From: an uncultured Clostridia bacterium
GTDB lineage: Bacteria > Bacillota > Clostridia > Oscillospirales > Oscillospiraceae
Assembly: GCA_947165595.1 (NCBI GenBank)
Contig: CAMVAV010000018.1
Coordinates: forward strand, 1 to 36,867
Direction: 5' to 3'
Length of the DNA stretch: 36,867 bases
Shown here piece after piece: positions 15,976-23,055 of the stretch (positions are counted from its first letter, which is position 1; every line of letters starts with the position of its first letter). The position numbers and the translations under genes are program-made. The notes beneath the pieces are model-generated. The model saw nothing but the letters and a program-made list of their open reading frames with translations, ran no database searches and had not been told where the DNA came from.

Positions 15976-16013
15976 AAACGACCGCGGCGAGCGTTCGCCG
16001 CGGTCGTTTCGAT
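15976..16013 (+). terminator. Terminator after divIC
   Basis: CGACCGCGGCGA (15979-15990) pairs with TCGCCGCGGTCG (15995-16006), flanked by AAA and TTT, then CGATTTCTT. Confidence 0.8.
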
Positions 16014-16020
16014 TTCTTAG

Positions 16021-16180
16021 GGAAGCGCTGATTAAATCAACGTGTGCGGATTGGCGAGCAGATTTTTCGTCTTGCAAGCCAAAAAGCCGCAGGAATACTA
16101 ACGTATTTCAAGGATTTTTGGCGCAGTCAAGACGGAAAAGATGCCGTCAAGACGTGCGCGGGGATTTATTCAGCGCTTCC
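16021..16180 (+). mobile_element. 160-bp MITE-like element, copy 1
   Basis: Terminal inverted repeats of 18 bp (16021-16038 and 16163-16180, 17/18 matching, starting GGAAGCGCTGA). TTAG directly flanks both ends (16017-16020, 16181-16184), a 4-bp target duplication. It is base-for-base identical to 31460-31619. Nested inner arms (TTTTTCGTCTTG/CAAGACGGAAAA; GCCAAAAA/TTTTTGGC; AATAC/GTATT) would fold the whole element into one long hairpin. No coding capacity; mobilised in trans if at all. The right target copy contains the stop codon of the minus-strand gene. Confidence 0.88.
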
Positions 16181-17548
16181 TTAGAGCGCGATGACACCGA
16201 CGACGCGCTTTTGGAGCAGCGTCAGCCTTTCCAGCTCCCGCGCCACCTCCCGGTAGGTCTCGCGCTCCTTGCGCGTGACAAGGACCACGTCCTCGCAGCC
16301 CTCCAGTGCCGCGGCAGCCTGCCGGTCGGTGACAATATCGCCCGCCGCCGCCTTGACGCTGAGCCCTTCGCCGTCCATCTGCTTTGCCAGCTCCGCGACG
16401 TCCGCCTCGTCCCGTCCGACGAGCAGCAGCCGCGCGACGTCTCCGCCGTCCTTTGTCAGAAGCGGCATAGCCGCGTCGCGCGCCATGACCGCCGCATCCT
16501 CCGCCGTCGCGGCGCGGCGCGCGTCGCCCGTGAGGGCGGTCAGCAGTCTCTGCCGCGCGCCCTTGTCGGAAAAGCGGCGCACGCTCGCCAGCACGGGCGC
16601 GCCGGTCAGCTCGCGCAGCATCTCCTCGTTCGTCGCGGGACCGCGCAGCGCCACGCGCAGGAGCACAAGGCAGCACCAGACGGCGGCGCCCAGAATCGCG
16701 CCGATGATCCCGTATTTTACGCCGCTGCGGATCGCCGTGTCCTGTGCGAGCTGCTGCTCCAGCGTCGTTTGCCTGTTCCCAAGCGCCGTCAGCTCGTTTT
16801 CATAGACCTTGCGGGAATTGCTGATAGCGCTCAGCATATCGACCGTCAGGCCGCCCTGCACGCCGGCGGCTTCATTCGTGTTGCCGTCCATCGTCCCGGC
16901 AACGTCCCCGTCGTCGTACGCCGAAGCGCTGATCAGCTCCGTCCGATGCGCGCCGATCGCGGCGTCCAGCCGCGGCTTCACCTGCGCCAGATAGTCCGCC
17001 GCCGCGCCGTACAGCCCCTCCGCCAACTCGCCGCTGTCGGCGATCACAGTCAGACGGAGCATCCCGGACTCCGTATCCGCGCGCGCAAGCAGCAGCTCGC
17101 GGATGCAGCAGGATCCCAACTCCGGGGCGGCGGTCCGCCGTACGTATGCACAAAAGTCCTCGCTCCCCAGAAGCGACGCGTAGGCGCTTGCCAGCGCGGC
17201 GCTCTGCTGCCGGAAGAGCTGTCCGTCCGCGGCGTCGGGCCTGACGTACCAGACCGCGTCGCGCTTGTAAACGTGCCAGGGGTCAAGGTTGAGAAGGATC
17301 GAGTGCGTCAGATGCTCCCGGCGCCTGTCGATTTCGGCGCGCGTCCGCTCCAGCTCCGCCGCGGCGTTCTCGATCATGTTCACCTGCTGCGCCTCCTGCC
17401 GGACGGAATGCACTCTCCACGCGGCCAGCAGCAGCGCGAATGCCGCCGTGCACAGCAGCAGCGGCCCCACACTGCGCAGGATCCCGACCAGGACCTCGAT
17501 CAGGTCGATCTCCAGCTCATCGTATTTTCGCGTCTTCCTCTCCGTCAT
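16181..17548 (-). CDS. Wzz-like polysaccharide chain-length regulator with degenerate tyrosine-kinase-like tail (455 aa)
   Basis: Two transmembrane helices, about 27-47 (VGPLLLCTAAFALLLAAWRV) and 278-300 (YGIIGAILGAAVWCCLVLL), enclose a long extracytoplasmic region with coiled-coil character, the Wzz/polysaccharide co-polymerase layout. After the second helix, VLASVRRFSDKG and then LLLVGRDEADVAELAKQM occupy the place of the P-loop of bacterial tyrosine kinases, but no Gly-Lys-Ser/Thr is present. The final EDVVLVTRKERETYREVARE...VVGVIAL resembles the kinase C-terminal strand. Probably a non-catalytic length regulator. It is an orphan with no glycan genes nearby. ATG at 17548 with GGAGG; its TAA lies in the MITE target duplication. 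Confidence 0.75.
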   Translation of the reverse strand: MTERKTRKYDELEIDLIEVLVGILRSVGPLLLCTAAFALLLAAWRVHSVRQEAQQVNMIENAAAELERTRAEIDRRREHLTHSILLNLDPWHVYKRDAVWYVRPDAADGQLFRQQSAALASAYASLLGSEDFCAYVRRTAAPELGSCCIRELLLARADTESGMLRLTVIADSGELAEGLYGAAADYLAQVKPRLDAAIGAHRTELISASAYDDGDVAGTMDGNTNEAAGVQGGLTVDMLSAISNSRKVYENELTALGNRQTTLEQQLAQDTAIRSGVKYGIIGAILGAAVWCCLVLLRVALRGPATNEEMLRELTGAPVLASVRRFSDKGARQRLLTALTGDARRAATAEDAAVMARDAAMPLLTKDGGDVARLLLVGRDEADVAELAKQMDGEGLSVKAAAGDIVTDRQAAAALEGCEDVVLVTRKERETYREVARELERLTLLQKRVVGVIAL

Positions 17549-17590
17549 ACGCGCCTCCGGCTTTCGCAGCCATGCTGCATGATGGGATAT

Positions 17591-17619
17591 AGTATAACAG
17601 AGCGCCGAGGCGGTTGCAA
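17591..17619 (-). promoter_or_regulatory. Promoter of the Wzz-like gene
   Basis: Minus strand TTGCAA (17619-17614), 17-base spacer, TATACT (17596-17591), about 40 bases before the ATG. Confidence 0.7.
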
Positions 17620-17797
17620 CTCTTTTCGGCGTAAAAAGGGGCCGCTGTCCCGGCGGGACGGCGGCTCAAGTGGGTGGGATATTGGAAAGCTTCCGATACG
17701 CAGTTTACCCGGCTCGTCCGAAAAAATCCGTCGAAGCGGGGCGGCGGAGCAATTTTCGGCGATTTGAACAAGGAACGGAAATCCGTTTCGTTTCCCT

Positions 17798-17825
17798 TTG
17801 ACATTTCACTGAAATATGTTATAAT
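17798..17825 (+). promoter_or_regulatory. Near-consensus sigma-A promoter of hpf
   Basis: TTGACA (17798-17803) and TATAAT (17820-17825), both perfect hexamers, 16-base spacing. The strongest promoter in the window by eye. Confidence 0.9.
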
Positions 17826-17836
17826 TGTTAAAAGTG

Positions 17837-17864
17837 AAGAGGGAGTCTGCGCGGACTTCCTCTT
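17837..17864 (+). other. 5' leader hairpin of hpf mRNA
   Basis: AAGAGGGAGTC (17837-17847) pairs with GACTTCCTCTT (17854-17864) with one G-T pair and a 6-base loop, within a few bases of the expected transcript start. There is no T-tract, so it is more likely a stabilising 5' stem than a terminator. Confidence 0.5.
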
Positions 17865-17893
17865 TGCCTCCCCAAAGAAAGGAGTTCAGCGCT

Positions 17894-18439
17894 ATGAAAT
17901 TCACTTTTGCCTGCAAGAAGATTTCCCTCAACGACTCCGTCAAGGCCTACGCCGAAAAGAAGATCGGCAAGCTGGACAAGTACTTCCGGACAGAGCCGGA
18001 CGCGACGATCACGTTCGCGGTCGAGAAGAAAAACCGCTGCGTGGTCGAGGTCATGCTTCGCAGCCCGGACGGAACGATGTTCCGCGCGGTCGCGGAGGAC
18101 CCGGACGGCGATATGCGCGGCGCGATCGACTCCTGCGAGTCCCAGATCGACCGCAAGATCCGCAAGAACAAGACCCGCCTGGCCAAGAATCTGCGCGAGG
18201 GCTCCATCAAGGCCGAGGTCCCGGAGGAATTCGACGTCCACGAGGAGCGTGATTTCGAGGTCGTGCGCACCAAGCGCTTCGCCGTCAAGCCCATGAACGT
18301 GGAGGAGGCGATCTTGCAGATGAACCTGCTGGGCCACAGCTTCTTCGTCTTCCGCAACACGGAGAGCGACTCCGTCGACGTCGTCTACAAGCGCAACGAC
18401 GAGGGCTACGGCCTGATCGAGACCACCGAGGAGGCCTGA
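17894..18439 (+). CDS. hpf: Ribosome hibernation-promoting factor, long form (181 aa)
   Basis: Residues 1-100 are the ribosome-binding beta-alpha domain (MKFTFACKKISLNDSVKAYA ... KLDKYF), followed by a linker and a C-terminal dimerisation domain of about 55 residues with the family blocks VVRTKRFAVKPMNVEEAILQ and LLGHSFFVFRN. Long HPF joins two 70S ribosomes into inactive 100S dimers in stationary phase. ATG at 17894 follows AAAGGAG. It is monocistronic: strong promoter upstream and a strong terminator downstream. Confidence 0.96.
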   Translation: MKFTFACKKISLNDSVKAYAEKKIGKLDKYFRTEPDATITFAVEKKNRCVVEVMLRSPDGTMFRAVAEDPDGDMRGAIDSCESQIDRKIRKNKTRLAKNLREGSIKAEVPEEFDVHEERDFEVVRTKRFAVKPMNVEEAILQMNLLGHSFFVFRNTESDSVDVVYKRNDEGYGLIETTEEA

Positions 18440-18484
18440 TTTTGACGCAACGCACCGCGGCTTTTCGCGGTGTTGCACGATAAA

Positions 18485-18525
18485 GCGGCTCCCATGCCGG
18501 AGGCATGGGAGCCGCACTCTTTTGA
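18485..18525 (+). terminator. Terminator of hpf (may serve both strands)
   Basis: 14-bp perfect stem GCGGCTCCCATGCC (18485-18498)/18502-18515, GGA loop, then ACTCTTTT. It lies between convergent genes; on the minus strand it is followed only by CTTTAT. Confidence 0.85.
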
Positions 18526-18531
18526 TTGATT

Positions 18532-19320
18532 CTATTGGTCCACCGCGCGCGTGAACTCGGTCGAGCCCTTCTGGAAGCGCACGTTCAGCTTGACGCGGTC
18601 GGCGCGCATATAGCTCGTCGTGTACTCGTAGACGCGCCCGTTCTCGCCCGTGGTGCGCCGCTGATGGAAAAACGCCGGCGCGCCGCTGCGGCAGTCGAGC
18701 AGCGCCGCCTCGCGGTCGCCCAGCAGCACCGCCTCATAGCTCTCCTCCGCCGAGAAGGGCACCACGCCCACGTGGTAGAGCAGGCTGTAAAAGCTGTGGG
18801 TCTGGAGCATCTCGCGCGTGAGGTTGGGATAGATGTCCTGCGGATAGTAGGACGTCTCCACGATCAGGGGCTTGCCGTCGACGTTGCGCACGCGCGTGAA
18901 GCAGTAGAGCTTCGTGTCGCGCCCGAGGTCGAGAATCTCGCCCAGGCGGGGGGAGACCGGGATCACGTCGAAGTTGACCAGCGTGGAGGACGGCGTCTTC
19001 CCCATCTGGGATATCTCGGTCGTGAAGGAGTACTGCACGCTTTTGCGCCGGGTGGTCGGGTCCGCGACGAAGGTGCCCTTGCCGCGCTTGCGCACGACGA
19101 AGCCGTCCTCCTCCAGCGCGCCGATCGCCTGGCGCACGGTGTTGCGGCTGATATGGAACGCCTCGCACAGCTCCGCCTCGGAGGGCAGCAGCGCCCCCAC
19201 GCCCATCTCGCCGGAGGTGATGCTGCGCTTGACGATGCCGATGAGCTGCGTGTAAAGCGGCATTTCGCTGTCCATCGTCAGCGTGTGGTTCAAAATCGGA
19301 TTGCTGTCCATCGTGTCCAT
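18532..19320 (-). CDS. GntR-family regulator with UTRA sensor domain (262 aa)
   Basis: The N-terminal winged helix (about 18-85) contains PLYTQLIGIVKRSITSGE, LPSEAELCEAFHISRNTVR and LEEDGFVVRKRGKGTFV, the standard GntR signature. Residues about 95-255 form the UTRA (HutC-type) ligand domain (FTRVRNVDGKPLIVETSYYP). The ligand, often a sugar phosphate or amino-acid derivative in this family, cannot be told. ATG at 19320 is chosen because the promoter at 19394-19423 excludes upstream starts; ATG at 19311, 9 bases after AAAGAAG, is equally possible. No metabolic target operon is adjacent. Confidence 0.88.
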   Translation of the reverse strand: MDTMDSNPILNHTLTMDSEMPLYTQLIGIVKRSITSGEMGVGALLPSEAELCEAFHISRNTVRQAIGALEEDGFVVRKRGKGTFVADPTTRRKSVQYSFTTEISQMGKTPSSTLVNFDVIPVSPRLGEILDLGRDTKLYCFTRVRNVDGKPLIVETSYYPQDIYPNLTREMLQTHSFYSLLYHVGVVPFSAEESYEAVLLGDREAALLDCRSGAPAFFHQRRTTGENGRVYEYTTSYMRADRVKLNVRFQKGSTEFTRAVDQ

Positions 19321-19393
19321 CTTCTTTCGTATGGCCGCCGCGGGCGGGCTTTTCTGCCGTCTGTGCTCCGGCGCCCTTGTTTGGAACATTTTG

Positions 19394-19423
19394 ATTATAC
19401 CATACAACCTGATACAATTTCAA
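19394..19423 (-). promoter_or_regulatory. Promoter of the GntR gene with possible operator
   Basis: Minus strand TTGAAA (19423-19418), 18-base spacer, TATAAT (19399-19394). Within the spacer TTGTAT occurs twice, 4 bases apart, which could be an autoregulatory site. Confidence 0.7.
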
Positions 19424-19437
19424 GTCACTTTCTGGCA

Positions 19438-19477
19438 TAAAAATCCGGCGCGCGCCCAAATCGGGTGCGCGCCGGAG
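19438..19477 (-). terminator. Terminator of the WXG100 gene pair
   Basis: On the minus strand a 13-bp stem (19475-19463 with 19457-19445, one G-T pair) is followed by ATTTTTATG. It closes the secretion island on this side. Confidence 0.75.
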
Positions 19478-19541
19478 CCGTGCCATTGTTTTTTCGGATG
19501 CGGATACCCGGGGCGCTGCCCCGGGCGTCCGGTTCATTCTC

Positions 19542-19862
19542 TCAGTTGAAGGGGCTGGTGCCGACGTCGAGGTTCTGGAACGCCGTCTGGTTCGCCTGCT
19601 CCACCTCGTCGAAAATCTCCGCGGCCTTCGACATCTCGTCCACCGCGTCCTGCACCTTCGCCTCCGTCTGCTCGATGTTCTTGTACAGCTGCTCGAACTG
19701 CTGCTTGAACGCCTCGCTCGCGTCGCCGTTCCACGATCCGTCCACCTGGCGCACCGCGTTCGACATCTGCAGATACGCCGTTTGCAGCTGTCCCTTCTGC
19801 GTGTTGTACTTGCTCACTGCGTTGCGCAGCTCTTCCGATGATACATGGATCACATCTGCCAT
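19542..19862 (-). CDS. WXG100-family protein, B-type, distal copy (106 aa)
   Basis: A helix-turn-helix hairpin protein with the WXG signature in VDGSWNGDASEAFKQQF at about residue 44. Starts MADVIHVSSEELRNAV and ends NLDVGTSPFN. Proteins of this family are substrates and structural partners of EssC-type motors, exported as folded four-helix dimers. It has FDEVE, not the canonical YxxxD/E, after the second helix, while its neighbour at 19896 has YTDTD, so the two probably form a heterodimer whose A partner carries the signal (inference). Protein identical to the one at 22362. ATG preceded by GAAGGAGGCAGAGCAAA. Confidence 0.93.
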   Translation of the reverse strand: MADVIHVSSEELRNAVSKYNTQKGQLQTAYLQMSNAVRQVDGSWNGDASEAFKQQFEQLYKNIEQTEAKVQDAVDEMSKAAEIFDEVEQANQTAFQNLDVGTSPFN

Positions 19863-19895
19863 TTTGCTCTGCCTCCTTCTTTCCTTTCAGCGTCC

Positions 19896-20192
19896 TCAGC
19901 GCGCCTTGATCGTGCTCGCCGCCTCGTTGTCCGTATCCGTGTACTTCTGCGCCGCCGTGTTCATCGCCTGCGCGTAGTCCCGGCAGATCTGCGCCATCTT
20001 CACGTACCACTCGTATGCGCGCTCCTGCTCCGTCACGAACGCCACCTGCGAGTCGCCCGACCACGCCGACGCCAGCTCGTCCGCCGCGCTCTTGAGCGCC
20101 TTCGCCGCCGCCTCGTAGTCGTTCGCGTAGTTCGTGATGTTGTTCGCCGCGCTCTGCAGCTCCGATACCGTTACCTCGATCCTCGATGCCAT
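19896..20192 (-). CDS. WXG100-family protein, A-type, distal copy (98 aa)
   Basis: Begins MASRIEVTVSELQSAANNIT, WXG motif in LASAWSGDSQVAFVTEQ, and ends KYTDTDNEAASTIKAR. YTDTD fits the YxxxD/E secretion signal of type VII substrates. First gene of a two-gene transcript with its own LytTR-box promoter (20262-20329). Ribosome site AAGGAGGTAAG. Protein identical to 22716-23012. Confidence 0.93.
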   Translation of the reverse strand: MASRIEVTVSELQSAANNITNYANDYEAAAKALKSAADELASAWSGDSQVAFVTEQERAYEWYVKMAQICRDYAQAMNTAAQKYTDTDNEAASTIKAR

Positions 20193-20261
20193 GAGTCCTT
20201 ACCTCCTTGCTCCGGGAAGGCTTTTGCCTCCCTCGTTGTTTTGTTTGCCCTTTCTGTGTTC

Positions 20262-20329
20262 ATTATCGCCGGTCCGTCCCCGCTTTGCAAGTCCTTCCGA
20301 CGAATCGCCCGTTTTTCGCCGTGAACGGC
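20262..20329 (-). promoter_or_regulatory. Promoter of the distal WXG100 pair with LytTR-type direct repeats
   Basis: Minus strand, reading downstream: GCCGTTCAC (20329-20321), 12 bases, GCGATTCGT (20308-20300), 9 bases, -35 TTGCAA (20290-20285), 17 bases, -10 GATAAT (20267-20262). Two 9-bp imperfect direct repeats 12 bp apart just upstream of a -35 is the known layout of LytTR-family sites. The same box, spacing and position recur at 24568-24635. Confidence 0.75.
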
Positions 20330-20338
20330 ACAGCGCCG

Positions 20339-20776
20339 TCACAGCTTTCCCGCGCCGCGGAGAAGGAACAGCGCGAGCCCCAGCGCGAGAAGCCCCGCGC
20401 CGACCGCGAGAAACACCCGTTGCAGCGCCCTTCCGGTGCGCTGCTCCTCCACCAGATATTCGTCCGGCCTGTCCGGGTTGTAGCGGATCGCGACGCGCTG
20501 TCCGACCTCGAACTGCGGCTTCGTCGTGCCGTAGGCGCTCCCCTTGCGGAAGCTCCGGCCGCCGGCGGTGTATTCAAAAACGGCGTGCCAGGTGCGCGGG
20601 GCGTCCGAGTCGTAGCTGCTGTAGACGTTGTCGACCACGGTGGCGACGGTGTGCACCGTGCAGTCCCGCTCCCGCTTCGCCGCGACGCCGCGCAGCAGGA
20701 ACGAAACGCACAGAAACACGAAGCCGATGCCGGCCGTCAGCGCGCAGAACAGGATGACGACCGCGCCGCCGCTCAT
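20339..20776 (-). CDS. DUF3592-like membrane protein (145 aa)
   Basis: Two transmembrane helices, residues about 5-28 (VVILFCALTAGIGFVFLCVSFLL) and 117-137 (VFLAVGAGLLALGLALFLL), flank a beta-rich domain of about 85 residues (ATVVDNVYSSYDSD ... HAVFEYTAGGRSFRKGS ... QFEVGQRVAIRYNPDRPDEYLV), the DUF3592 layout. Starts at ATG 20776, overlapping the DUF4176 stop by 4 bases. It is the last gene after the candidate effector, so a role as membrane immunity protein or effector-specific accessory factor is plausible but unproven. Confidence 0.75.
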   Translation of the reverse strand: MSGGAVVILFCALTAGIGFVFLCVSFLLRGVAAKRERDCTVHTVATVVDNVYSSYDSDAPRTWHAVFEYTAGGRSFRKGSAYGTTKPQFEVGQRVAIRYNPDRPDEYLVEEQRTGRALQRVFLAVGAGLLALGLALFLLRGAGKL

Positions 20777-21075
20777 TGCTTGGCGACGATCTTCCCGTCC
20801 ACGACGGTCAGCTCGCCGAGCTGGTTGAGCACGTCCTTGCGGAAGTGCAGCTCCTCCGGATCCTGGAATCCGATGAAGAACACCTCCTCGATCGCGTCCC
20901 GGTCGAAGAAATACATCTCGTCCGAGCCGATGATGCCCTGCGGGTACGGGCAGGCGGTGTAGTCGTAGATCCTCTCCTCGCCGCTTCTGCACAAGACCCG
21001 GCCGCAGATCATCACGCGGCGCTCGCCGCCCTTGAGCCGAACGATGGAGCCGATGGGCATTAAGTCCTTATACAT
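20773..21075 (-). CDS. DUF4176-family type VII accessory protein (100 aa)
   Basis: Sequence MYKDLMPIGSIVRLKGGERR, VMICGRVLC, YDYTACPYPQGIIGSDEMYFFDRD and the ending EVFFIGFQDPEELHFRKDVL match DUF4176 proteins, which are often encoded in Firmicute type VII toxin (LXG) loci. Soluble, beta-rich, no catalytic motif. ATG preceded by GGGGGG. Placed directly after the candidate effector and coupled to the DUF3592 gene. Confidence 0.8.
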   Translation of the reverse strand: MYKDLMPIGSIVRLKGGERRVMICGRVLCRSGEERIYDYTACPYPQGIIGSDEMYFFDRDAIEEVFFIGFQDPEELHFRKDVLNQLGELTVVDGKIVAKQ

Positions 21076-21111
21076 CTGTTTCCCCCCTAATCGGTGAAAT
21101 GAAATCCTGTA

Positions 21112-22299
21112 TTACCAGCCGAGCTTGAAGTTCGACCAGTCGACGTCAATGGAGACGCCCGCGCCGGCGCCCAGCGCCGCGCCGAGGTCGATCCCGGCGT
21201 GGGAGGTGGAAACCTCGCCGCCGACGGTCGCGCCCGTGCCGATGTGTCCCTTGATGGACGCGTCGATGTCGATGCCGAGGATGCGGACGCCGCCCGAGAC
21301 CTTTCCGGAGGCGATGTACGCCTCCGCGCCGGCCTCCGCCTTCAAGCCCGCCACGGTGATCTCCTCCCCGCTTTCGAGCTTGGTCTTGTAGACGCCCGCC
21401 TTCACGCCTGCCTTCGCCTCGGCGGTCAGGACCTTGCCCTCCGCCGCGCCGTGGGCGTTGTTGTTTTCGCTGCCGAGGCGCGCCTTCGCGTCGCCGGTGA
21501 GAACGGACGCCTCCGCCTTCGCCTCCGCGCCGATGTTGGGACGGAGCTTGCCCTCCTCGTAGATGCTCGCGCTGACCTTGCCCTCGGCGGCGACCTTTCC
21601 GACCGCCACCACGGCGCTGCCGCCCAATATCCCGCCGAAGAGGCTGCCCTCCGCCTTGCCCTGCGCCAGATGCACCTCGCCGCTCACGCTGGTGGGGGAC
21701 ACGTCGTAGGAGCCGCCGAACGCGTCGCCCGAGACCTTCCCCTCGGCGTTGAGCCAGTTGTTGCTCTTGCCGCTCGCGTCGCCGCTGAACACGGCGCCTT
21801 CGCCCTGGAGATGCGGTATCTCCTTCGTCTTGCGCTGCTCGGCGCCGGCGGCTCCACCGCCGCCTCCGCCGCTGCCGCTGCCGCCCGCGCCTCCGCCGCC
21901 GGAGCCGCCGGTCAGGGTGCCGCCGCTGCTGCCGCCTCCGCCGCTGAACGGGTCGGTCCCCGTCTCCAGCTCCTTGCCGCTGAGGCTGCTCTCCGTCTGT
22001 TCAAACAGGGACGCCGCGTTCTTGACCGCGTTGCCGAGCCGTTCGGTAAAGCCGCCGACCTGTCCGAGCGCGCCGCGATAGTTCGCCACGGCGGAGGAGA
22101 CCACGTCCACCGTCACGCTCGTGCCGGTCGTGCTCAGGGAGCGGCTGCCGCCGCCCAGACGCTGCTCCGCGCCCGCGTCCTTCGTCAGGGGAAGCCCGTT
22201 GAGCATACCGGCCGCCTCGTCCAGCTCCCGGCTCACCGTTTGCAGGCGGCCCGCTATTCTGTTGAGCGCGTCGAAATCGACGACGATTTTATCCTGCAT
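21112..22299 (-). CDS. Candidate type VII effector: helical N-terminus, Gly/Ser linker, Ala/Gly-repeat C-terminus (395 aa)
   Basis: Residues 1-115 are predominantly helical and WXG-like (MQDKIVVDFDALNRIAGRL ... SSAVANYRGALGQVGGFTERL ... ASLFEQTESS), with FEQTE at a position comparable to FxxxE of the B-type WXG100 proteins. About 118-160 is a Gly/Ser linker (runs of up to six Gly). Residues 165-395 have no Cys and consist of alternating short beta-like segments (AEGKVSGD, AEAKAEASVLTGDAKA, AEGKVLTAEAKAGVKAG, GAEAYIASGKVSGG), ending DWSNFKLGW. No known nuclease, NADase or lipase motif is seen. Placement between a WXG100 pair and DUF4176/DUF3592 genes mirrors toxin-immunity loci. ATG 22299 is chosen for GGAG spacing; GTG 22305 is too close. 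Confidence 0.7.
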   Translation of the reverse strand: MQDKIVVDFDALNRIAGRLQTVSRELDEAAGMLNGLPLTKDAGAEQRLGGGSRSLSTTGTSVTVDVVSSAVANYRGALGQVGGFTERLGNAVKNAASLFEQTESSLSGKELETGTDPFSGGGGSSGGTLTGGSGGGGAGGSGSGGGGGGAAGAEQRKTKEIPHLQGEGAVFSGDASGKSNNWLNAEGKVSGDAFGGSYDVSPTSVSGEVHLAQGKAEGSLFGGILGGSAVVAVGKVAAEGKVSASIYEEGKLRPNIGAEAKAEASVLTGDAKARLGSENNNAHGAAEGKVLTAEAKAGVKAGVYKTKLESGEEITVAGLKAEAGAEAYIASGKVSGGVRILGIDIDASIKGHIGTGATVGGEVSTSHAGIDLGAALGAGAGVSIDVDWSNFKLGW

Positions 22300-22361
22300 A
22301 CGCACACTCCGTTGCTTCAGGGGATACCCGGGGCGCTGCCCCGGGCGTCCGGTTCATTCTC

Positions 22362-22682
22362 TCAGTTGAAGGGGCTGGTGCCGACGTCGAGGTTCTGGAA
22401 CGCCGTCTGGTTCGCCTGCTCCACCTCGTCGAAAATCTCCGCGGCCTTCGACATCTCGTCCACCGCGTCCTGCACCTTCGCCTCCGTCTGCTCGATGTTC
22501 TTGTACAGCTGCTCGAACTGCTGCTTGAACGCCTCGCTCGCGTCGCCGTTCCACGATCCGTCCACCTGGCGCACCGCGTTCGACATCTGCAGATACGCCG
22601 TTTGCAGCTGTCCCTTCTGCGTGTTGTACTTGCTCACTGCGTTGCGCAGCTCTTCCGATGATACATGGATCACATCTGCCAT
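22362..22682 (-). CDS. WXG100-family protein, B-type, proximal copy (106 aa)
   Basis: Identical protein to 19542-19862 (see there for motifs). It precedes the candidate effector, with a GC hairpin between them, and may serve as its export partner (inference). Confidence 0.93.
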   Translation of the reverse strand: MADVIHVSSEELRNAVSKYNTQKGQLQTAYLQMSNAVRQVDGSWNGDASEAFKQQFEQLYKNIEQTEAKVQDAVDEMSKAAEIFDEVEQANQTAFQNLDVGTSPFN

Positions 22683-22715
22683 TTTGCTCTGCCTCCTTCT
22701 TTCCTTTCAGCGTCC

Positions 22716-23012
22716 TCAGCGCGCCTTGATCGTGCTCGCCGCCTCGTTGTCCGTATCCGTGTACTTCTGCGCCGCCGTGTTCATCGCCTGCGCGTAGTCC
22801 CGGCAGATCTGCGCCATCTTCACGTACCACTCGTATGCGCGCTCCTGCTCCGTCACGAACGCCACCTGCGAGTCGCCCGACCACGCCGACGCCAGCTCGT
22901 CCGCCGCGCTCTTGAGCGCCTTCGCCGCCGCCTCGTAGTCGTTCGCATAGTTCGTGATGTTGTTCGCGGCGCTTTGCAGCTCCGATACCGTTACCTCGAT
23001 CCTCGATGCCAT
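22716..23012 (-). CDS. WXG100-family protein, A-type, proximal copy (98 aa)
   Basis: Identical protein to 19896-20192 despite three silent base changes. It lacks the LytTR-box promoter of the distal copy: the duplication ends 15 bases upstream of its ATG, just beyond the ribosome site. It is therefore probably read from 24568. Confidence 0.93.
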   Translation of the reverse strand: MASRIEVTVSELQSAANNITNYANDYEAAAKALKSAADELASAWSGDSQVAFVTEQERAYEWYVKMAQICRDYAQAMNTAAQKYTDTDNEAASTIKAR

Positions 23013-23055
23013 GAGTCCTTACCTCCTGCTTATTATTCGTATCCTGAAAATCGTG

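Larger units (their letters stand above)
17549..17893. other. Divergent intergenic region between the Wzz-like gene and hpf
   Basis: Holds the two promoters listed separately, and between them (17620-17797) only short inverted repeats: GCCGCTGTCCC/GGGACGGCGGC around 17642-17668 and AACGGA/TCCGTT at 17774-17787. No gene-like reading frame with a ribosome site is seen. Confidence 0.6.
19502..20207. repeat. 706-bp duplication, distal copy (WXG100 pair)
   Basis: Matches 22322-23027 with only three substitutions (at 20127, 20148 and 20154), all synonymous. It includes the two WXG100 genes, their ribosome sites and a GC palindrome CCCGGGGC-GCT-GCCCCGGG (19507-19525). Direct orientation, 2820 bases apart. 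Confidence 0.95.
22322..23027. repeat. 706-bp duplication, proximal copy (WXG100 pair)
   Basis: Direct copy of 19502-20207 (703/706 identical). Here the duplicated block lies inside the substrate operon, upstream of the effector. The GC palindrome (22327-22345) falls between the B-type WXG100 gene and the effector. Confidence 0.95.

Noticed and set aside
16021-16180. MITE read as a structured regulatory RNA or riboswitch
   Set aside because: It lies antisense and 3' to genes, has terminal repeats with 4-bp flanking duplications, and an identical copy sits in an unrelated context.
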